Assembly: GCA_963770485.1 (NCBI GenBank)
Contig: CAVYPX010000005.1
Location: 1 to 64,000, forward strand
Origin: CAVVEC01 sp963770485
Lineage (GTDB): Bacteria; Acidobacteriota; Terriglobia; Terriglobales; Acidobacteriaceae
Length of the DNA: 64,000 bases
Direction of reading: 5' to 3'
Under the pieces are notes generated by a model. It was given only the letters and a program-made list of their open reading frames with translations. It made no database searches and was not told where the DNA came from. A program made the translations under genes and the position numbers. Below, piece by piece: positions 16,801 to 25,402 of the stretch; position 1 is the stretch's first letter, and each line of letters begins with the position of its first letter.

Positions 16801-17430
16801 GCCCCGCGAGTAGAGGTCGCCGAGCGTCAGCAGCCCAAGCAGGGCACCGGCGGCCAGCGTGACCTGGCTGTGGCTGTAGAGCAGGAAAAGAAATGCACCG
16901 CTGCCCAGAATGACGGTTGCCAGCGAGTGAACTGCCATCTCGCTGTGCTGAAAGCGCAGCCAGAAAAAGACCGCATAACCGATCAGAGCCAGCGCGGTGA
17001 CGACCGCGGCCCGCTCAAAGAACCAGGGCACACGAAATAAAATCCAGAGGCCGAAAACGGCGATGATGAGATTGTTGACGCCATAGAGCGACAGGAACGC
17101 ATCTTTCACGCGGCGCGGCAGACTGGCTCGCGCCGCCAGGTAAATCACAGCTACGGGAATGAGCAGACCGAAAGGTTGCCAAGCCAGCGGAAGTCCGGCT
17201 CCGTACAGCAACAACTGATACGCCAGCACCAGCAACAACACCGAGGGATAAAGAAACTGGCGATAACCCGTGATTCTGGCAGCAAAGTAGTAGCAGGGCG
17301 CGAAGGCCGCGAGCAGAACCGCGGCGAGCACAGGGTGAACAGCAAGAAATCCTCGCGCCCCAACGAGCAACAAAGTCACGAAGAGAATCGCCAGCACGTG
17401 ACCGACTTGAATTACGCGCTTGCTTGGCAT
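13804..17430 (-). CDS. Giant polytopic membrane protein with C-terminal nine-haem cytochrome c
   Basis: 1,208 residues. Residues 1 to ~950 are almost unbroken hydrophobic helices, by eye some 25-30, with short loops. Residues 962-1208 hold eight CxxCH motifs (CASCH, CATCH, CTSCH, CFTCH, CVSCH, CASCH, CRHCH, CDWCH) plus one CLSSGCH (CX4CH). The first, CASCHDMGTYFVNWKSSAH, is NapC/NirT-like; the later ones resemble c7/c3 arrays. The haem tail should lie outside the membrane. The gene overlaps the hydrogenase maturation protease by 19 bp and ends the Hdr-Mvh operon. An electron exit or entry route between hydrogenase chemistry and the cell surface or quinone pool is inferred. Confidence 0.85.
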   Translation of the reverse strand: MPSKRVIQVGHVLAILFVTLLLVGARGFLAVHPVLAAVLLAAFAPCYYFAARITGYRQFLYPSVLLLVLAYQLLLYGAGLPLAWQPFGLLIPVAVIYLAARASLPRRVKDAFLSLYGVNNLIIAVFGLWILFRVPWFFERAAVVTALALIGYAVFFWLRFQHSEMAVHSLATVILGSGAFLFLLYSHSQVTLAAGALLGLLTLGDLYSRGVLRRAETFALTVVGAYLLFAAFTSAQATRLPLGYLVLAAMWLHLALELYRPEEVPILGPHPAPLPRLVPLFGAGIVLALVPLALFYPWKPVFVALVYLAILFVVFWITGRELAKHAVTLIGVGLARVLVALGRVAPFAALAYLAWQRFPNSYSSASVALFVGLVSLLAGWRQEPHMLVRRNIYVYQAGVFLTLAYFLAERRFAPQGIFTSTLDSGALLLLALIAAGYALRNTLPRPYVQSLWDVAAVPVATACVLQVMRDPGSLSQALLLGSVLVVAASLALIKVRQPAVLFTLPVVLGFWIYVVQWSLGIRAEGLGLPYLFFGLISAGVGYALLRKHNRWYELFYFMWFFCTGVSLTLFYPCHGIGAYAAPLWPVAYLLVSRSSESRRDFAFALVMEVASGLLAAYSVALLIFTGLYLPAAVAFFLYSLLYAWIGATRRLWFYFYPAAGCFVAACFLGIFVGVGARMFLPYFLPGAIALYFLAAWLRRSQYPREAFPFELATSAGALLGAFLFLTLPFGTAVTAGWLTGIAYMVLFLLLAQHTEEEAFLAGAGLAGVFAIYEFLPALPAVTQANRLGISIPAAFLLVLLGRRRHHLQDTRGSWSLYASAIAATFTASFFALWPAPASLAMSRLVLLVAMAVWVALLLWTQQEIFIYCATLGLALLAYNFVQSSADIFGQHLVAFFLYGSILLGLIFLASAARRRLRFRQPLLFAPPAHWYGRFAYVLPVGVLALATFGSWGVSTSSNPHFCASCHDMGTYFVNWKSSAHARADISCATCHYEPGVRGYVKAKFQGTSQLVATITHTQAHRPIAQVNNTTCLSSGCHSIDALAQPLYVRQTYFFNHAKHLGMIARGPELRCTSCHTAVSTESHFAVDTNACFTCHFKAASEPRPATAIGCVSCHGVPVVRQAGGFDHAAAGATASDESCASCHERVAAGSPAVEPRECRHCHAETAVSLLAAGSTAIHSKHVTDKGVACDWCHGVVRHGNLDVLAASN

Positions 17431-17969
17431 AGGTTACCTCGCGGAAACGTGGCGCTGGGGAAATACTCACGCACCAGCCACTCCGCCGCTTGCGGCACGG
17501 CGTCGCCGACCGCTTTCGACAAACCTTGGGAGATATCTTCCGGCAATGGCCCCGTCTGGCAGGCCAGCACCCGCACTTCGACGCCACAGCTTTCCTGCAA
17601 CTCGCGCAGCAAGTTGGACGTGGGCAATTGGTGTAGCGAGAAATCGTCCAGTTTCACCGGGGGAATCTCAGCGGGATCAATCTCGAATATCTCGCCGGGA
17701 CTGCGACCGGCATCGATGGCGTCCAGGATCAGCAAACGCTGCGGACGCGCGGAACTTAGGCAGAGAGTGAATAACAACTTGCGTACGCCGGTGCCGACGT
17801 CCAGCAAGCAAACGGCCTCGGGCACAGGGTAGCGCTCCTCCACGTGCTCAACTACCGCGCATCCGAAGCCGTCATCTCCAAACAGAATGTTCCCACAGCC
17901 GAGCACCAAGGTCGGCTTCCGACAAAAGTCGGGGAGATCAGATTCATCGAAATGATCGATCTCCCTCAT
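17412..17969 (-). CDS. [NiFe] hydrogenase maturation endopeptidase (M52 family)
   Basis: 185 residues. This nickel-dependent peptidase removes the C-terminal tail of the hydrogenase large subunit after Ni insertion. GCGNILFGDDGFG at ~residue 24 gives the first metal-ligand acid, ILDAID near residue 80 the second, and SLHQLP the His ligand. The order matches HycI/FrcD/HoxW peptidases. It lies 23 bp after mvhA, whose product has a matching cleavable tail. It overlaps the giant cytochrome gene by 19 bp. A start further inside (near PTLVLGCG) is possible, but the chosen one is well placed after AAGGAGG. Confidence 0.92.
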   Translation of the reverse strand: MREIDHFDESDLPDFCRKPTLVLGCGNILFGDDGFGCAVVEHVEERYPVPEAVCLLDVGTGVRKLLFTLCLSSARPQRLLILDAIDAGRSPGEIFEIDPAEIPPVKLDDFSLHQLPTSNLLRELQESCGVEVRVLACQTGPLPEDISQGLSKAVGDAVPQAAEWLVREYFPSATFPRGNLCQASA

Positions 17970-17992
17970 GGTTCCTCCTTATTCGCTGGCCT

Positions 17993-19438
17993 TCAGTTGG
18001 CAAGCGAACCAAGCAACTTGCCGTCCGCGTCGAAAATATCCAGCTTGACCGACATTTTTCCGTCCAGCCGGTGGGTGGCGCAGGACAAGCATGGATCGTA
18101 GGCACGGATCGACATCTCAACTGTGTTCAGCACTCCCTGGTCGTACTTGCCGTCATGAATCAAACTTTTGGCGGCCTGGGTGACCGACATATTGATGGGA
18201 GCGTTGTTGTGGGTCGTGCCCACAATCAGGTTGACATTGGTGATCAGGCCGTCGGCATCGGTGGTGTAGTCGTGGATGAGCGTGCCTCGCGGCGCTTCGG
18301 TGACGCCTACGCCGCGCGCTGCCCGCGGCGTAACTTTCACCCGGGTTTCGGTGCTGGTGATCTCGGGATCATCCAGCAAGCGGATAGTGTTTTCGGCGTT
18401 GTAGAGCAGTTCGATGAGCCGCGCCCAGTGATAGAGCAGCGTGAGCTGTGCGGGCCGCCCGAACTTTTGCCGGAACTCAACCAGTTCAGCCTGCGCCAGC
18501 GGCGTGTCGATAAAGTCGCAGACGTTGATGCGTGCCAGTGTGTTGGCACGATACACGCCCTTGGGATTTTCGAGATCCATGGAGAAACCTTCGCCCCATT
18601 GTTTGGCGTATGGGAACTTCAAGTAGCTCCACGGTTCAATGTGCTCGGAGATGAACTCCGTGTAACGATCGACTGGAAAATCCTGATAGGTGCCGTTGGG
18701 CGTCATCAGGCGAAGCTTTCCGTCGTAAAGGTTGAGCGCGCCGTTGTCCTTCACTGTGCCGATGAAGCCGGTAGTGATCACTCCCAGCGACTTCACCACG
18801 TCAAGGTATTTGGGGAAGATGTTCTCCTTGGCAAACGCAATGGAGAATTTGGCGAGTTCCAGCGCGTCATCGGCCTGCTTGCGCAACTGGTCGCGCTCGG
18901 CAGGAGCCAGTGGCTTGCTGAATCCGCCAGGAACGGCCGCCTGAGGATGGATCGCCTTGCCCGCCAGGACTTCCAGCATCTTGGCGCACATGTGGCGCAC
19001 CTTCACCACTTTTCTGGCAATGTCGGGCGCTGCCTGCAGTACGCCGATTACGTTGCGGACGGAATAAGGAGCATCCGGACCAAGCAGGAAGTCGGCTCCC
19101 GCCAGGAAGTAGAAGTGCAGGATGTGCTCTTCCATGTAGGCGATGCTGTTGCACAGTTCGCGCAGCTTTTTTCCCGCGGGTGGCGGCTCGACTCCAAAGA
19201 CCGCGTCGCAAGCCTTGGCCGACGCCAGGTGATGCGACCACGGGCACACACCGCAGATGCGCGGCGTGATGCGGGGCAGGTCTTCTACGGGGCGTCCGAG
19301 GCAGAATTTTTCGAAGCCGCGCAGTTCAATGACGTTCACCCGGGCGGTATCCACGTTGCCGGCATCATTGAGCTGAATGGTCACCTTGGCGTGGCCCTCG
19401 ATGCGGGTGACGGGTTGAATGACGAGTGTCTTTGCCAT
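17993..19438 (-). CDS. mvhA: [NiFe] hydrogenase large subunit, group 3c (Mvh/Vhu) type
   Basis: 481 residues. Both Ni-binding motifs are intact: RICGVCPWSHH near residue 60 and DPCLSCATH near the C-terminus. About 25 residues follow the last His (RLDGKMSVKLDIF and on), the tail expected to be cut by the adjacent maturation peptidase. The start follows GGAGGTGA perfectly. The neighbours MvhG, MvhD and HdrABC place it in group 3c, the cytosolic H2-oxidising partner of heterodisulfide reductase. The gap to mvhG is 3 bp. No Sec or frameshift is seen. Confidence 0.94.
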   Translation of the reverse strand: MAKTLVIQPVTRIEGHAKVTIQLNDAGNVDTARVNVIELRGFEKFCLGRPVEDLPRITPRICGVCPWSHHLASAKACDAVFGVEPPPAGKKLRELCNSIAYMEEHILHFYFLAGADFLLGPDAPYSVRNVIGVLQAAPDIARKVVKVRHMCAKMLEVLAGKAIHPQAAVPGGFSKPLAPAERDQLRKQADDALELAKFSIAFAKENIFPKYLDVVKSLGVITTGFIGTVKDNGALNLYDGKLRLMTPNGTYQDFPVDRYTEFISEHIEPWSYLKFPYAKQWGEGFSMDLENPKGVYRANTLARINVCDFIDTPLAQAELVEFRQKFGRPAQLTLLYHWARLIELLYNAENTIRLLDDPEITSTETRVKVTPRAARGVGVTEAPRGTLIHDYTTDADGLITNVNLIVGTTHNNAPINMSVTQAAKSLIHDGKYDQGVLNTVEMSIRAYDPCLSCATHRLDGKMSVKLDIFDADGKLLGSLAN

Positions 19439-19441
19439 GGA

Positions 19442-20368
19442 TCACCTCCGGGGCGTCGGCCGCAGACGGCCAGCGCCAGCAAAACGGTTGAAGGTTGCGG
19501 CCCGATCCGGAATCTGCTTGGGATCGAGGCCGATGGAGGAAAGCGCCCCCATCATGTCCACCATGGGATTGGCTTTGTCCGACATCGGTCCAAAGCAACC
19601 CTCGCACGGCATGTAGGCGCGAATGCAGCGCGGTGTGCCCTCGCTGCCGCCGCAGCCGCCACGCGTCGCTGGTCCCAGGCACAGGATGCCCTGCTCCATC
19701 AGGCAGCGCATTTCGCTCAGCGGCGCTCCCGGCTTGAAGTCCGGCGCGTCCAGCCGGCGCTTCAGTGTGGAGACCGCCTTCTTCTCACGCTTGGTGGGAC
19801 ACTCGTCACAAACGCTCTTTGTGGCGAGGGCGGGAAGCGGCTTGCCTTCCAGAAGAGCAATAAGCGCTCCAGCCACCATATCGGGCGTGGTCGGACATCC
19901 GGGCAAATATGCATCAACCGGCACGACTTCGTGAACGGCGTAGACTCGGTCGGTCAGCGCTGGAATCTGCTCGCAGGGTATGCCGTCTTTCTCGGTGGTC
20001 ACGCTGCCGCGATAGACCTTCTCCAACAGCTCTTGTGTGCTGAACTGATTGGCCAGCGCCGGCACGCCGCCAAAGCAGGCGCAAGAACCCAGAGAGATCA
20101 GGATCTTGCACTTTTTGCGCATCTCCTGCGCCAGTTTCTTGTGCTCTTCGCTGCGGATTCCTCCCGATATCAGCCCGACATCCGCCGCGGGGATTTCCAT
20201 CTCTGTACCTTCGCCAGTCTGACCGTAAAGCTTGTGGTCCATCAGGACCGGCATGTGCACGATCTCTATTTGTTTGAGTACGTCGAGGAGCGGTTCACCG
20301 ATATCGAGGATGGTTACCTCGCAGCCTCCGCATATGGCAAACCACTCTTCGGCAAGTCGAGCTGCCAT
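19442..20368 (-). CDS. mvhG: Hydrogenase small subunit (MvhG type)
   Basis: 308 residues. Iron-sulfur ligands appear in the usual order: ICGGCEVTI, GSCACFGG, GCPTTPD and, near the C-terminus, YMPCEGCFGPM. A further Cys cluster (CDECPTKREKK) lies mid-chain. There is no twin-arginine signal, so the enzyme is cytoplasmic, as in group 3. The start at 20368 (MAARLAEEWF) has GGGAGGTG 4 bases before it. An ATG six codons upstream would overlap that site and is less likely. The protein relays electrons from the NiFe centre to MvhD. Confidence 0.92.
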   Translation of the reverse strand: MAARLAEEWFAICGGCEVTILDIGEPLLDVLKQIEIVHMPVLMDHKLYGQTGEGTEMEIPAADVGLISGGIRSEEHKKLAQEMRKKCKILISLGSCACFGGVPALANQFSTQELLEKVYRGSVTTEKDGIPCEQIPALTDRVYAVHEVVPVDAYLPGCPTTPDMVAGALIALLEGKPLPALATKSVCDECPTKREKKAVSTLKRRLDAPDFKPGAPLSEMRCLMEQGILCLGPATRGGCGGSEGTPRCIRAYMPCEGCFGPMSDKANPMVDMMGALSSIGLDPKQIPDRAATFNRFAGAGRLRPTPRR

Positions 20369-20429
20369 GCTGCACCTCCCTGCCAACTTGAATTAGTGCT
20401 GCTTCGTTCTCGTCTCCTACGATCTGTTA

Positions 20430-20888
20430 TTACTGCGTTCGATACGGACTCGGACCAAGTTTCCTTACCTGTTCCACCATCTCTGTGACCACCTGGGCAA
20501 AGCGCGGTCCTTCAGAAGCCGAGACCCACTCCAGCCGGAAACGCTCCGGCTCCAATCCGAAATCCTCCAACATCAGGTTGATGGCATCGGCGCGCGCTTG
20601 CGCCCGCAGATTGCCTTCCAGGTAATGGCAATCGCCGGGATGACAGCCCAGAATCAGCACACCGTCGGCTCCCTTGGTCAATGCCTCAATCACCAGGTTG
20701 GGATGGACCATGCCAGTGCACTGCACGCGAATGATGCGAGTGTTCGTGGGGTACTGAATGCGCGAGGTTCCCGCAAGGTCCGCGCCGGCGTAGGCACACC
20801 AGTAACAGCAAAACGTCAGGATCAGGGGCTCGAAACCATTGCCGTTGGTTTGCTCGCTTGCGCTCGTGCTTGTCTGTACGGCATCCAT
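20430..20888 (-). CDS. mvhD: Hydrogenase delta subunit / electron-transfer protein MvhD
   Basis: 152 residues, an FlpD/MvhD-type protein with a [2Fe-2S] cluster that passes electrons from the hydrogenase to HdrA. Cys are seen at FCCYWCAYAGAD, VQCTGMVHPN and LGCHPGDCHY, the signature set of the family. The start at 20888 (MDAVQTSTS) sits 4 bp after the hdrA stop. An in-frame ATG at 20918 would overlap hdrA. The spacing to mvhG is 61 bp. Confidence 0.92.
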   Translation of the reverse strand: MDAVQTSTSASEQTNGNGFEPLILTFCCYWCAYAGADLAGTSRIQYPTNTRIIRVQCTGMVHPNLVIEALTKGADGVLILGCHPGDCHYLEGNLRAQARADAINLMLEDFGLEPERFRLEWVSASEGPRFAQVVTEMVEQVRKLGPSPYRTQ

Positions 20889-20892
20889 GGCT

Positions 20893-23800
20893 TTATGCCC
20901 TCGCTTCCAGCGCGGCATGAATCTCCGCCAGCAATTGCTCCGGGCGGAAATGCCACACGAAAATGGCGTTCTTGGGACAGGTAGCCTGACAGGTGCCGCA
21001 ACCTTTGCAGATTGATTCGTTCACTTCCACGCGCTTCTTGGTGTCGCCGTTCACCTGGTACTCGACCACGGTGATGGCCTTGTACGGGCAAGGATCGACG
21101 CAGTAGGCGCAGCCGTCACAGTTTTCGTGCACCACGTGCGAAATTGTGGGCTCCAGATCGATTACGTCGCGCGAAAGAATGGTGGCCGCGCGCGCTGCGG
21201 CTCCACCGGCCTGTGCCAGGGCCTCCCGCAATCCCATCGGCGAATGTGCTGTACCGCACAGAAAGATGCCGTCGCTGGCAAAATCCACCGGGCGCAGCTT
21301 GCGATGCGCTTCCAGGAAGAAGCCTTCTTCACCCAGCGGCACTTTGAGCATCTGGCCCAACTCCTTGTTCCCAGGATTCGGTACAGTCGCCGCAGCCAAG
21401 ATCACGGTATCGGCTTCCAGCTCAATGCTGCTGCGCGTGAGCTGATCTTCCGTAGTTACGCGGAGCCGACCGTTATGCGGCATGACCTGGGGCAATTGCC
21501 GGTCGGGATACCGGATGAACATCACCCCTAGCTCGCGGGCCCGGCGATAAGATCGCTCGCGCAATCCATAGGTGCGAATGTCCCGGTACAAAATGTAAAC
21601 CCGGCTGGCGGGATTCTCTTCCCGGATGCGCAGCGCGATCTTGATGCTCTCTGTGCAGCAGTTGCGGCTGCAGTAAGACCGTTCGGGGGTGCGTGAGCCA
21701 ACACACTGGATGAGCACCACCGAGTCAGTCCGCAATTTCCCGGCGGCCATCAACTGCTCCACGTCGTAGTTGCGAACTACACGCGGATCCTGGCCGTAGA
21801 GACATTCACCCGGCTGGTAACGTTCCGCCCCAGTGGCCACAATCACCACGCCGTGTCCCACCTCGAGCTGCTGGCCATCTTGAATAGCAATGGTGGACTT
21901 GAAGTTTCCGAGCGAGCCCGAAACCGCCGTGACCTGGCTGTTGAGGAAAAGTTGAATATTAGGATGCGAGTGCGTACGCGCCATCATTTGCGACAAGCGC
22001 AACTGCGGATCTTCTTCGTCCCAGAGCAGGTAACGCTGATCGCGGGCGTGGCCGCCGAGTTCTTTGTGCTTTTCCACCAGGTAAACTTTGAAGCCCTGAT
22101 CAGCCAGCTCGAGCGCAGTCGTCATTCCGGCCGGTCCGCCGCCGATCACCAGGGCCGCCTGGGTCACCTTCAACGGACGTTTATAAAGAGGAGCGTCGAG
22201 CCGCACTTTGGCGATCGCAATGCGCACCAGGTCTTTGGCTTTTTCCGTAGCCTTTTCGTGCTCGCGCATGTGTACCCAGGAACACTGATCACGGATGTTG
22301 GCCAGCTCAAAGAAGTACTGGTTCAGGCCAGCTTCACGGATGGTGTCGCGGAAGAGCGCTTCATGGGTGCGCGGCGTACAGGAGGCGACCACGACGCGAT
22401 TCAGATTGAGTTCATCAATTTTTTCACGGATGCGTTTCTGAGTATCGTCGGAGCAGGTGTAAAGATTGCGCTCGGCGTAAGCCACGTTGGGAAGCGTGCG
22501 GGCGTACTGCACCACCTGCTCCACATCGACGACGCCGGCGATATTGGTGCCGCAATGGCAAACGAATACGCCGACGCGCGGCTCTTGTCCGCTCACGTCG
22601 CGCTCCGGAGGATACTCTCTCGGGCGAACCAGGGTGCCCCGGCTGTCCACGAGTAAACTCATGGCGTTGGACGCTGCCGCACTGGCGCCGGCCACCGTAT
22701 CGGGAATATCCATCGGTTGATCCCACGGGCCGCAGACAAACACTCCAGGGCGCGAAGTATGAGTGGGAGAGAATGAGCGAGTTTTGCAGAAACCAAATTC
22801 TTCGAGCTCTACACCCGCGATCCTGGCCAAATCGCGGTGGCCCGCGTCGGGCGTCAATCCTACCGCCAGCACCACCATGTTGAAGACTTCATGGTGGGCC
22901 GTGCCGCTCTCGTCGGCGTACTCCACGATGAGATCGCGGCTGCCGGGTACTTCGCGGATGGCCGACGGCCGGCAGCGCACATAATGCACGCCCTCAGTTT
23001 TCGCCCGCTCGATGTAGTTTTCAAATCCCTTGGAAACCGCACGCAGATCTATATAGAAGACAGTGCAATCCAAACCGGGCTGGTGTTCTTTGCCAATCAG
23101 CGCCTGCTTGGCGGTGTACATACAGCAGACAGAAGAGCAATAGTTGCGTCCCACTTCACGCGAGCCCACGCACTGGATGAATGCAATTTTCTGCGGCGCG
23201 GCTTGATCTGAGGGACGGCGCACTTTTCCGGTGAATGGCCCGCTCGGGCTTAGGATGCGCTCAAATTCCAGGCTGGTGACTACATTCGGATATCGGTTGT
23301 AGCCGTACTCTGGCTTGGTCTCGGGATTGAAAACTTCCAGGCCGGGGGCGAGGACGATTGCCCCTACGTTATAGCTGAGAAATGTTTCTCGCGGCAGCAG
23401 GTGGTTGATGGCGTGGGCCTGGCATGCCGTCACACACTGCAAGCACTCGGAACAAAGGCCACAGTTCAGACAACGCTGCGCCTCAGCCACGGCCATCTCC
23501 TGGGTATAACCGAGATCGGTCTCCGCGAAGCTGATGGCTCGCTCGGCAACTGGCTGCTGCGGCATGGGCACCCTTGGCTGGCGCTTGATATCGCCCTGGC
23601 GCAGTTTCTGTTCCGCTAGCTGACGGCTGAGACGCGGCGGCTCGGCTTTGGGTTTTGGCTCAGGAAACGGCTTGCCTCGAAGGCAGCATTCAATGGACTC
23701 AGCGGCTTTGTGCCCGGCAGCGACGCCGTCCACCACAAACGCCGTTCCTGTCACCACGTCCCCACCGGCGAAAATGCGCAGGTGCGGCGCCTCGGCTACG

Positions 23801-25398
23801 ACGTCACCGCCGGCGAAGACCCCAGGATGCGCCGTGGCCAGCGTTTGCGAATCCACCTCCACCAGACCGCGCCGCACGCTCACCTGGTTCTTGGGGTCGA
23901 GGTAGCTAAGGTCGGGAGTCTGACCGATGGCAACGATAACCCGCTGGGCCGGAATGACGAACTCCGTGCCGGGAATTTCGGTCACGGCGAGCCGGCCGGC
24001 CTGGTCGAAGGCCATGGAGCTGATGCGCTTGACTTCGGACCCCGTCACCCAACCATCGCGCCCGAGAAACTGCTTGAAGGTGACATCGTTGATGATCTCG
24101 ATGCCTTCGTCCAACGCTTCCTGAATCTCCCAGGAGTGAGCCGTCATTTTTTCGCGGCTCTCCAGACATGCCATGGTGACGTGTTCGATCCCCATTCGAC
24201 GCACAGTGCGGGCCACGTCCATGGCCACGTTGCCGCCGCCGACCACCAGTACCCGGCCGGTCAAATCCAGGGGCTCGCCGGCGCGCGCCTTGCGGAGGAA
24301 ATCGATGTTCAAGCGGATGCCTTGCAGTTCGTGTCCGGGGATGGGTAGACGTTTGGAGCGATGCGCACCGGTGGCAAGAAAGACCGCTTTGTAGCCCTGG
24401 CCCTCCAGTTCTTCCAGAGTGAAATCCTTGCCCAGGGTCATGTTGGTAAGGACGTCAATGCCTGGGGAGAGCAGGTACTCAATGTCGCGATCCAGATATT
24501 CCCCGGGAAGGCGGAATTGCGGAACACAGGCGCGCAGCATGCCGCCCAGGCTGGAGCTCGATTCAAACAGCGTGACGGGATAGCCGCGTTTCGCCAGGTC
24601 ATGTGCGCAAGTGAGCCCGGCCGGGCCGCCGCCGATCACCGCGACGCGTTCTTCGTGGATCTTTTCCACGTGCGGAGGCAGAGCAGGCTTGTGCTGGAAG
24701 TCCCACTCCGCTAAGAACCGCTTGATGTGCATGATGGCGACTGCTTCGTCCACCTGGTTGCGGTTGCATTCCTGCTCGCAGCGGTGCAGGCAGATGCGTC
24801 CGCACACCGACGCAAACGGCATGTGCTCACGCACGACGGCTAAGGCTTCAGCAAATTTTCCCTGCCCGGTCAGAGCCACGTAGGCTTGGACATTCGTTCC
24901 GGCGGAACACGCCGTCTGGCATGGCGGGCGCTCGCGCTTGGAAATGGCGAACTGCGCGGGCACGGCTTGCGGGTAGCGCTTGTAAATCGCCTTGCGTGTG
25001 CTCAAGCCCAGGTTGAACTCGTTGGGAAGTTCTACTGGGCAGACCTGCGTGCATTCGCCGCAGCCCGTGCACTTGCTGGCATCGATGTACGTGGCGCGCC
25101 GTTTCAACTCTACCTGGAAGTTGCCCGGCTGCCCGTCCACGCGCACCAGGTCGGTGTTCCTGAGGATCTCGATGTTCAAGTGACGGCCGACACTGACCAG
25201 GCGTGGCGCAAGGATGCACATAGCGCAGTCATTCGAGGGGAAGGTCTTGTCGAGTTGCGCCATCGTACCGCCGATGCTGCTCTCTTTTTCGGCGAGGTAC
25301 ACCTTGTATCCAGAATCAGCCAGGTCAAGGGCGGCTTGCATGCCGGCCACGCCCCCGCCGACTACCAGCACAGCGCCAATGGTGGATGGTTCGGCCAT
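20893..25398 (-). CDS. hdrA: Fused HdrA-type electron-bifurcating flavoprotein with embedded GltD/NfnB-like unit
   Basis: 1,501 residues, more than twice a normal HdrA (~650). Order seen: (1) HdrA FAD motif GGGVAGMQAALDLADSG and FPSNDCAMCILAPR; (2) ferredoxin motif CTGCGECTQVCP; (3) a GltD/NfnB-like unit with CxxxC clusters, FAD motif GGGPAGLTCAHDLAKRG and NAD motif VVGGGNVAMDVA; (4) CLNCGLCSECLQC, then the rest of the first HdrA (IQCVGSREVGRNYCSSVCC); (5) a second HdrA with CHCGTNIAGVVD, GGGPAGMTTALELADQG and IQCVGSRTPERSYCSRNCC; (6) two C-terminal clusters, CDGCAYCVDPCP and CKGCGTCQATCP. The start at 25398 lies 4 bp after hdrB. HdrA bifurcates electrons between ferredoxin and the HdrBC site. 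The middle unit suggests a pyridine-nucleotide branch. Confidence 0.92.
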   Translation of the reverse strand: MAEPSTIGAVLVVGGGVAGMQAALDLADSGYKVYLAEKESSIGGTMAQLDKTFPSNDCAMCILAPRLVSVGRHLNIEILRNTDLVRVDGQPGNFQVELKRRATYIDASKCTGCGECTQVCPVELPNEFNLGLSTRKAIYKRYPQAVPAQFAISKRERPPCQTACSAGTNVQAYVALTGQGKFAEALAVVREHMPFASVCGRICLHRCEQECNRNQVDEAVAIMHIKRFLAEWDFQHKPALPPHVEKIHEERVAVIGGGPAGLTCAHDLAKRGYPVTLFESSSSLGGMLRACVPQFRLPGEYLDRDIEYLLSPGIDVLTNMTLGKDFTLEELEGQGYKAVFLATGAHRSKRLPIPGHELQGIRLNIDFLRKARAGEPLDLTGRVLVVGGGNVAMDVARTVRRMGIEHVTMACLESREKMTAHSWEIQEALDEGIEIINDVTFKQFLGRDGWVTGSEVKRISSMAFDQAGRLAVTEIPGTEFVIPAQRVIVAIGQTPDLSYLDPKNQVSVRRGLVEVDSQTLATAHPGVFAGGDVVAEAPHLRIFAGGDVVTGTAFVVDGVAAGHKAAESIECCLRGKPFPEPKPKAEPPRLSRQLAEQKLRQGDIKRQPRVPMPQQPVAERAISFAETDLGYTQEMAVAEAQRCLNCGLCSECLQCVTACQAHAINHLLPRETFLSYNVGAIVLAPGLEVFNPETKPEYGYNRYPNVVTSLEFERILSPSGPFTGKVRRPSDQAAPQKIAFIQCVGSREVGRNYCSSVCCMYTAKQALIGKEHQPGLDCTVFYIDLRAVSKGFENYIERAKTEGVHYVRCRPSAIREVPGSRDLIVEYADESGTAHHEVFNMVVLAVGLTPDAGHRDLARIAGVELEEFGFCKTRSFSPTHTSRPGVFVCGPWDQPMDIPDTVAGASAAASNAMSLLVDSRGTLVRPREYPPERDVSGQEPRVGVFVCHCGTNIAGVVDVEQVVQYARTLPNVAYAERNLYTCSDDTQKRIREKIDELNLNRVVVASCTPRTHEALFRDTIREAGLNQYFFELANIRDQCSWVHMREHEKATEKAKDLVRIAIAKVRLDAPLYKRPLKVTQAALVIGGGPAGMTTALELADQGFKVYLVEKHKELGGHARDQRYLLWDEEDPQLRLSQMMARTHSHPNIQLFLNSQVTAVSGSLGNFKSTIAIQDGQQLEVGHGVVIVATGAERYQPGECLYGQDPRVVRNYDVEQLMAAGKLRTDSVVLIQCVGSRTPERSYCSRNCCTESIKIALRIREENPASRVYILYRDIRTYGLRERSYRRARELGVMFIRYPDRQLPQVMPHNGRLRVTTEDQLTRSSIELEADTVILAAATVPNPGNKELGQMLKVPLGEEGFFLEAHRKLRPVDFASDGIFLCGTAHSPMGLREALAQAGGAAARAATILSRDVIDLEPTISHVVHENCDGCAYCVDPCPYKAITVVEYQVNGDTKKRVEVNESICKGCGTCQATCPKNAIFVWHFRPEQLLAEIHAALEARA

Positions 25399-25402
25399 AG
25401 CA

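Noticed and set aside
18071..20488. 805-codon open frame on the plus strand across the hydrogenase genes
   Set aside because: It is antisense to mvhA and mvhG, whose motifs and ribosome binding sites are firm. Its composition is that of a shadow of GC-rich coding sequence.
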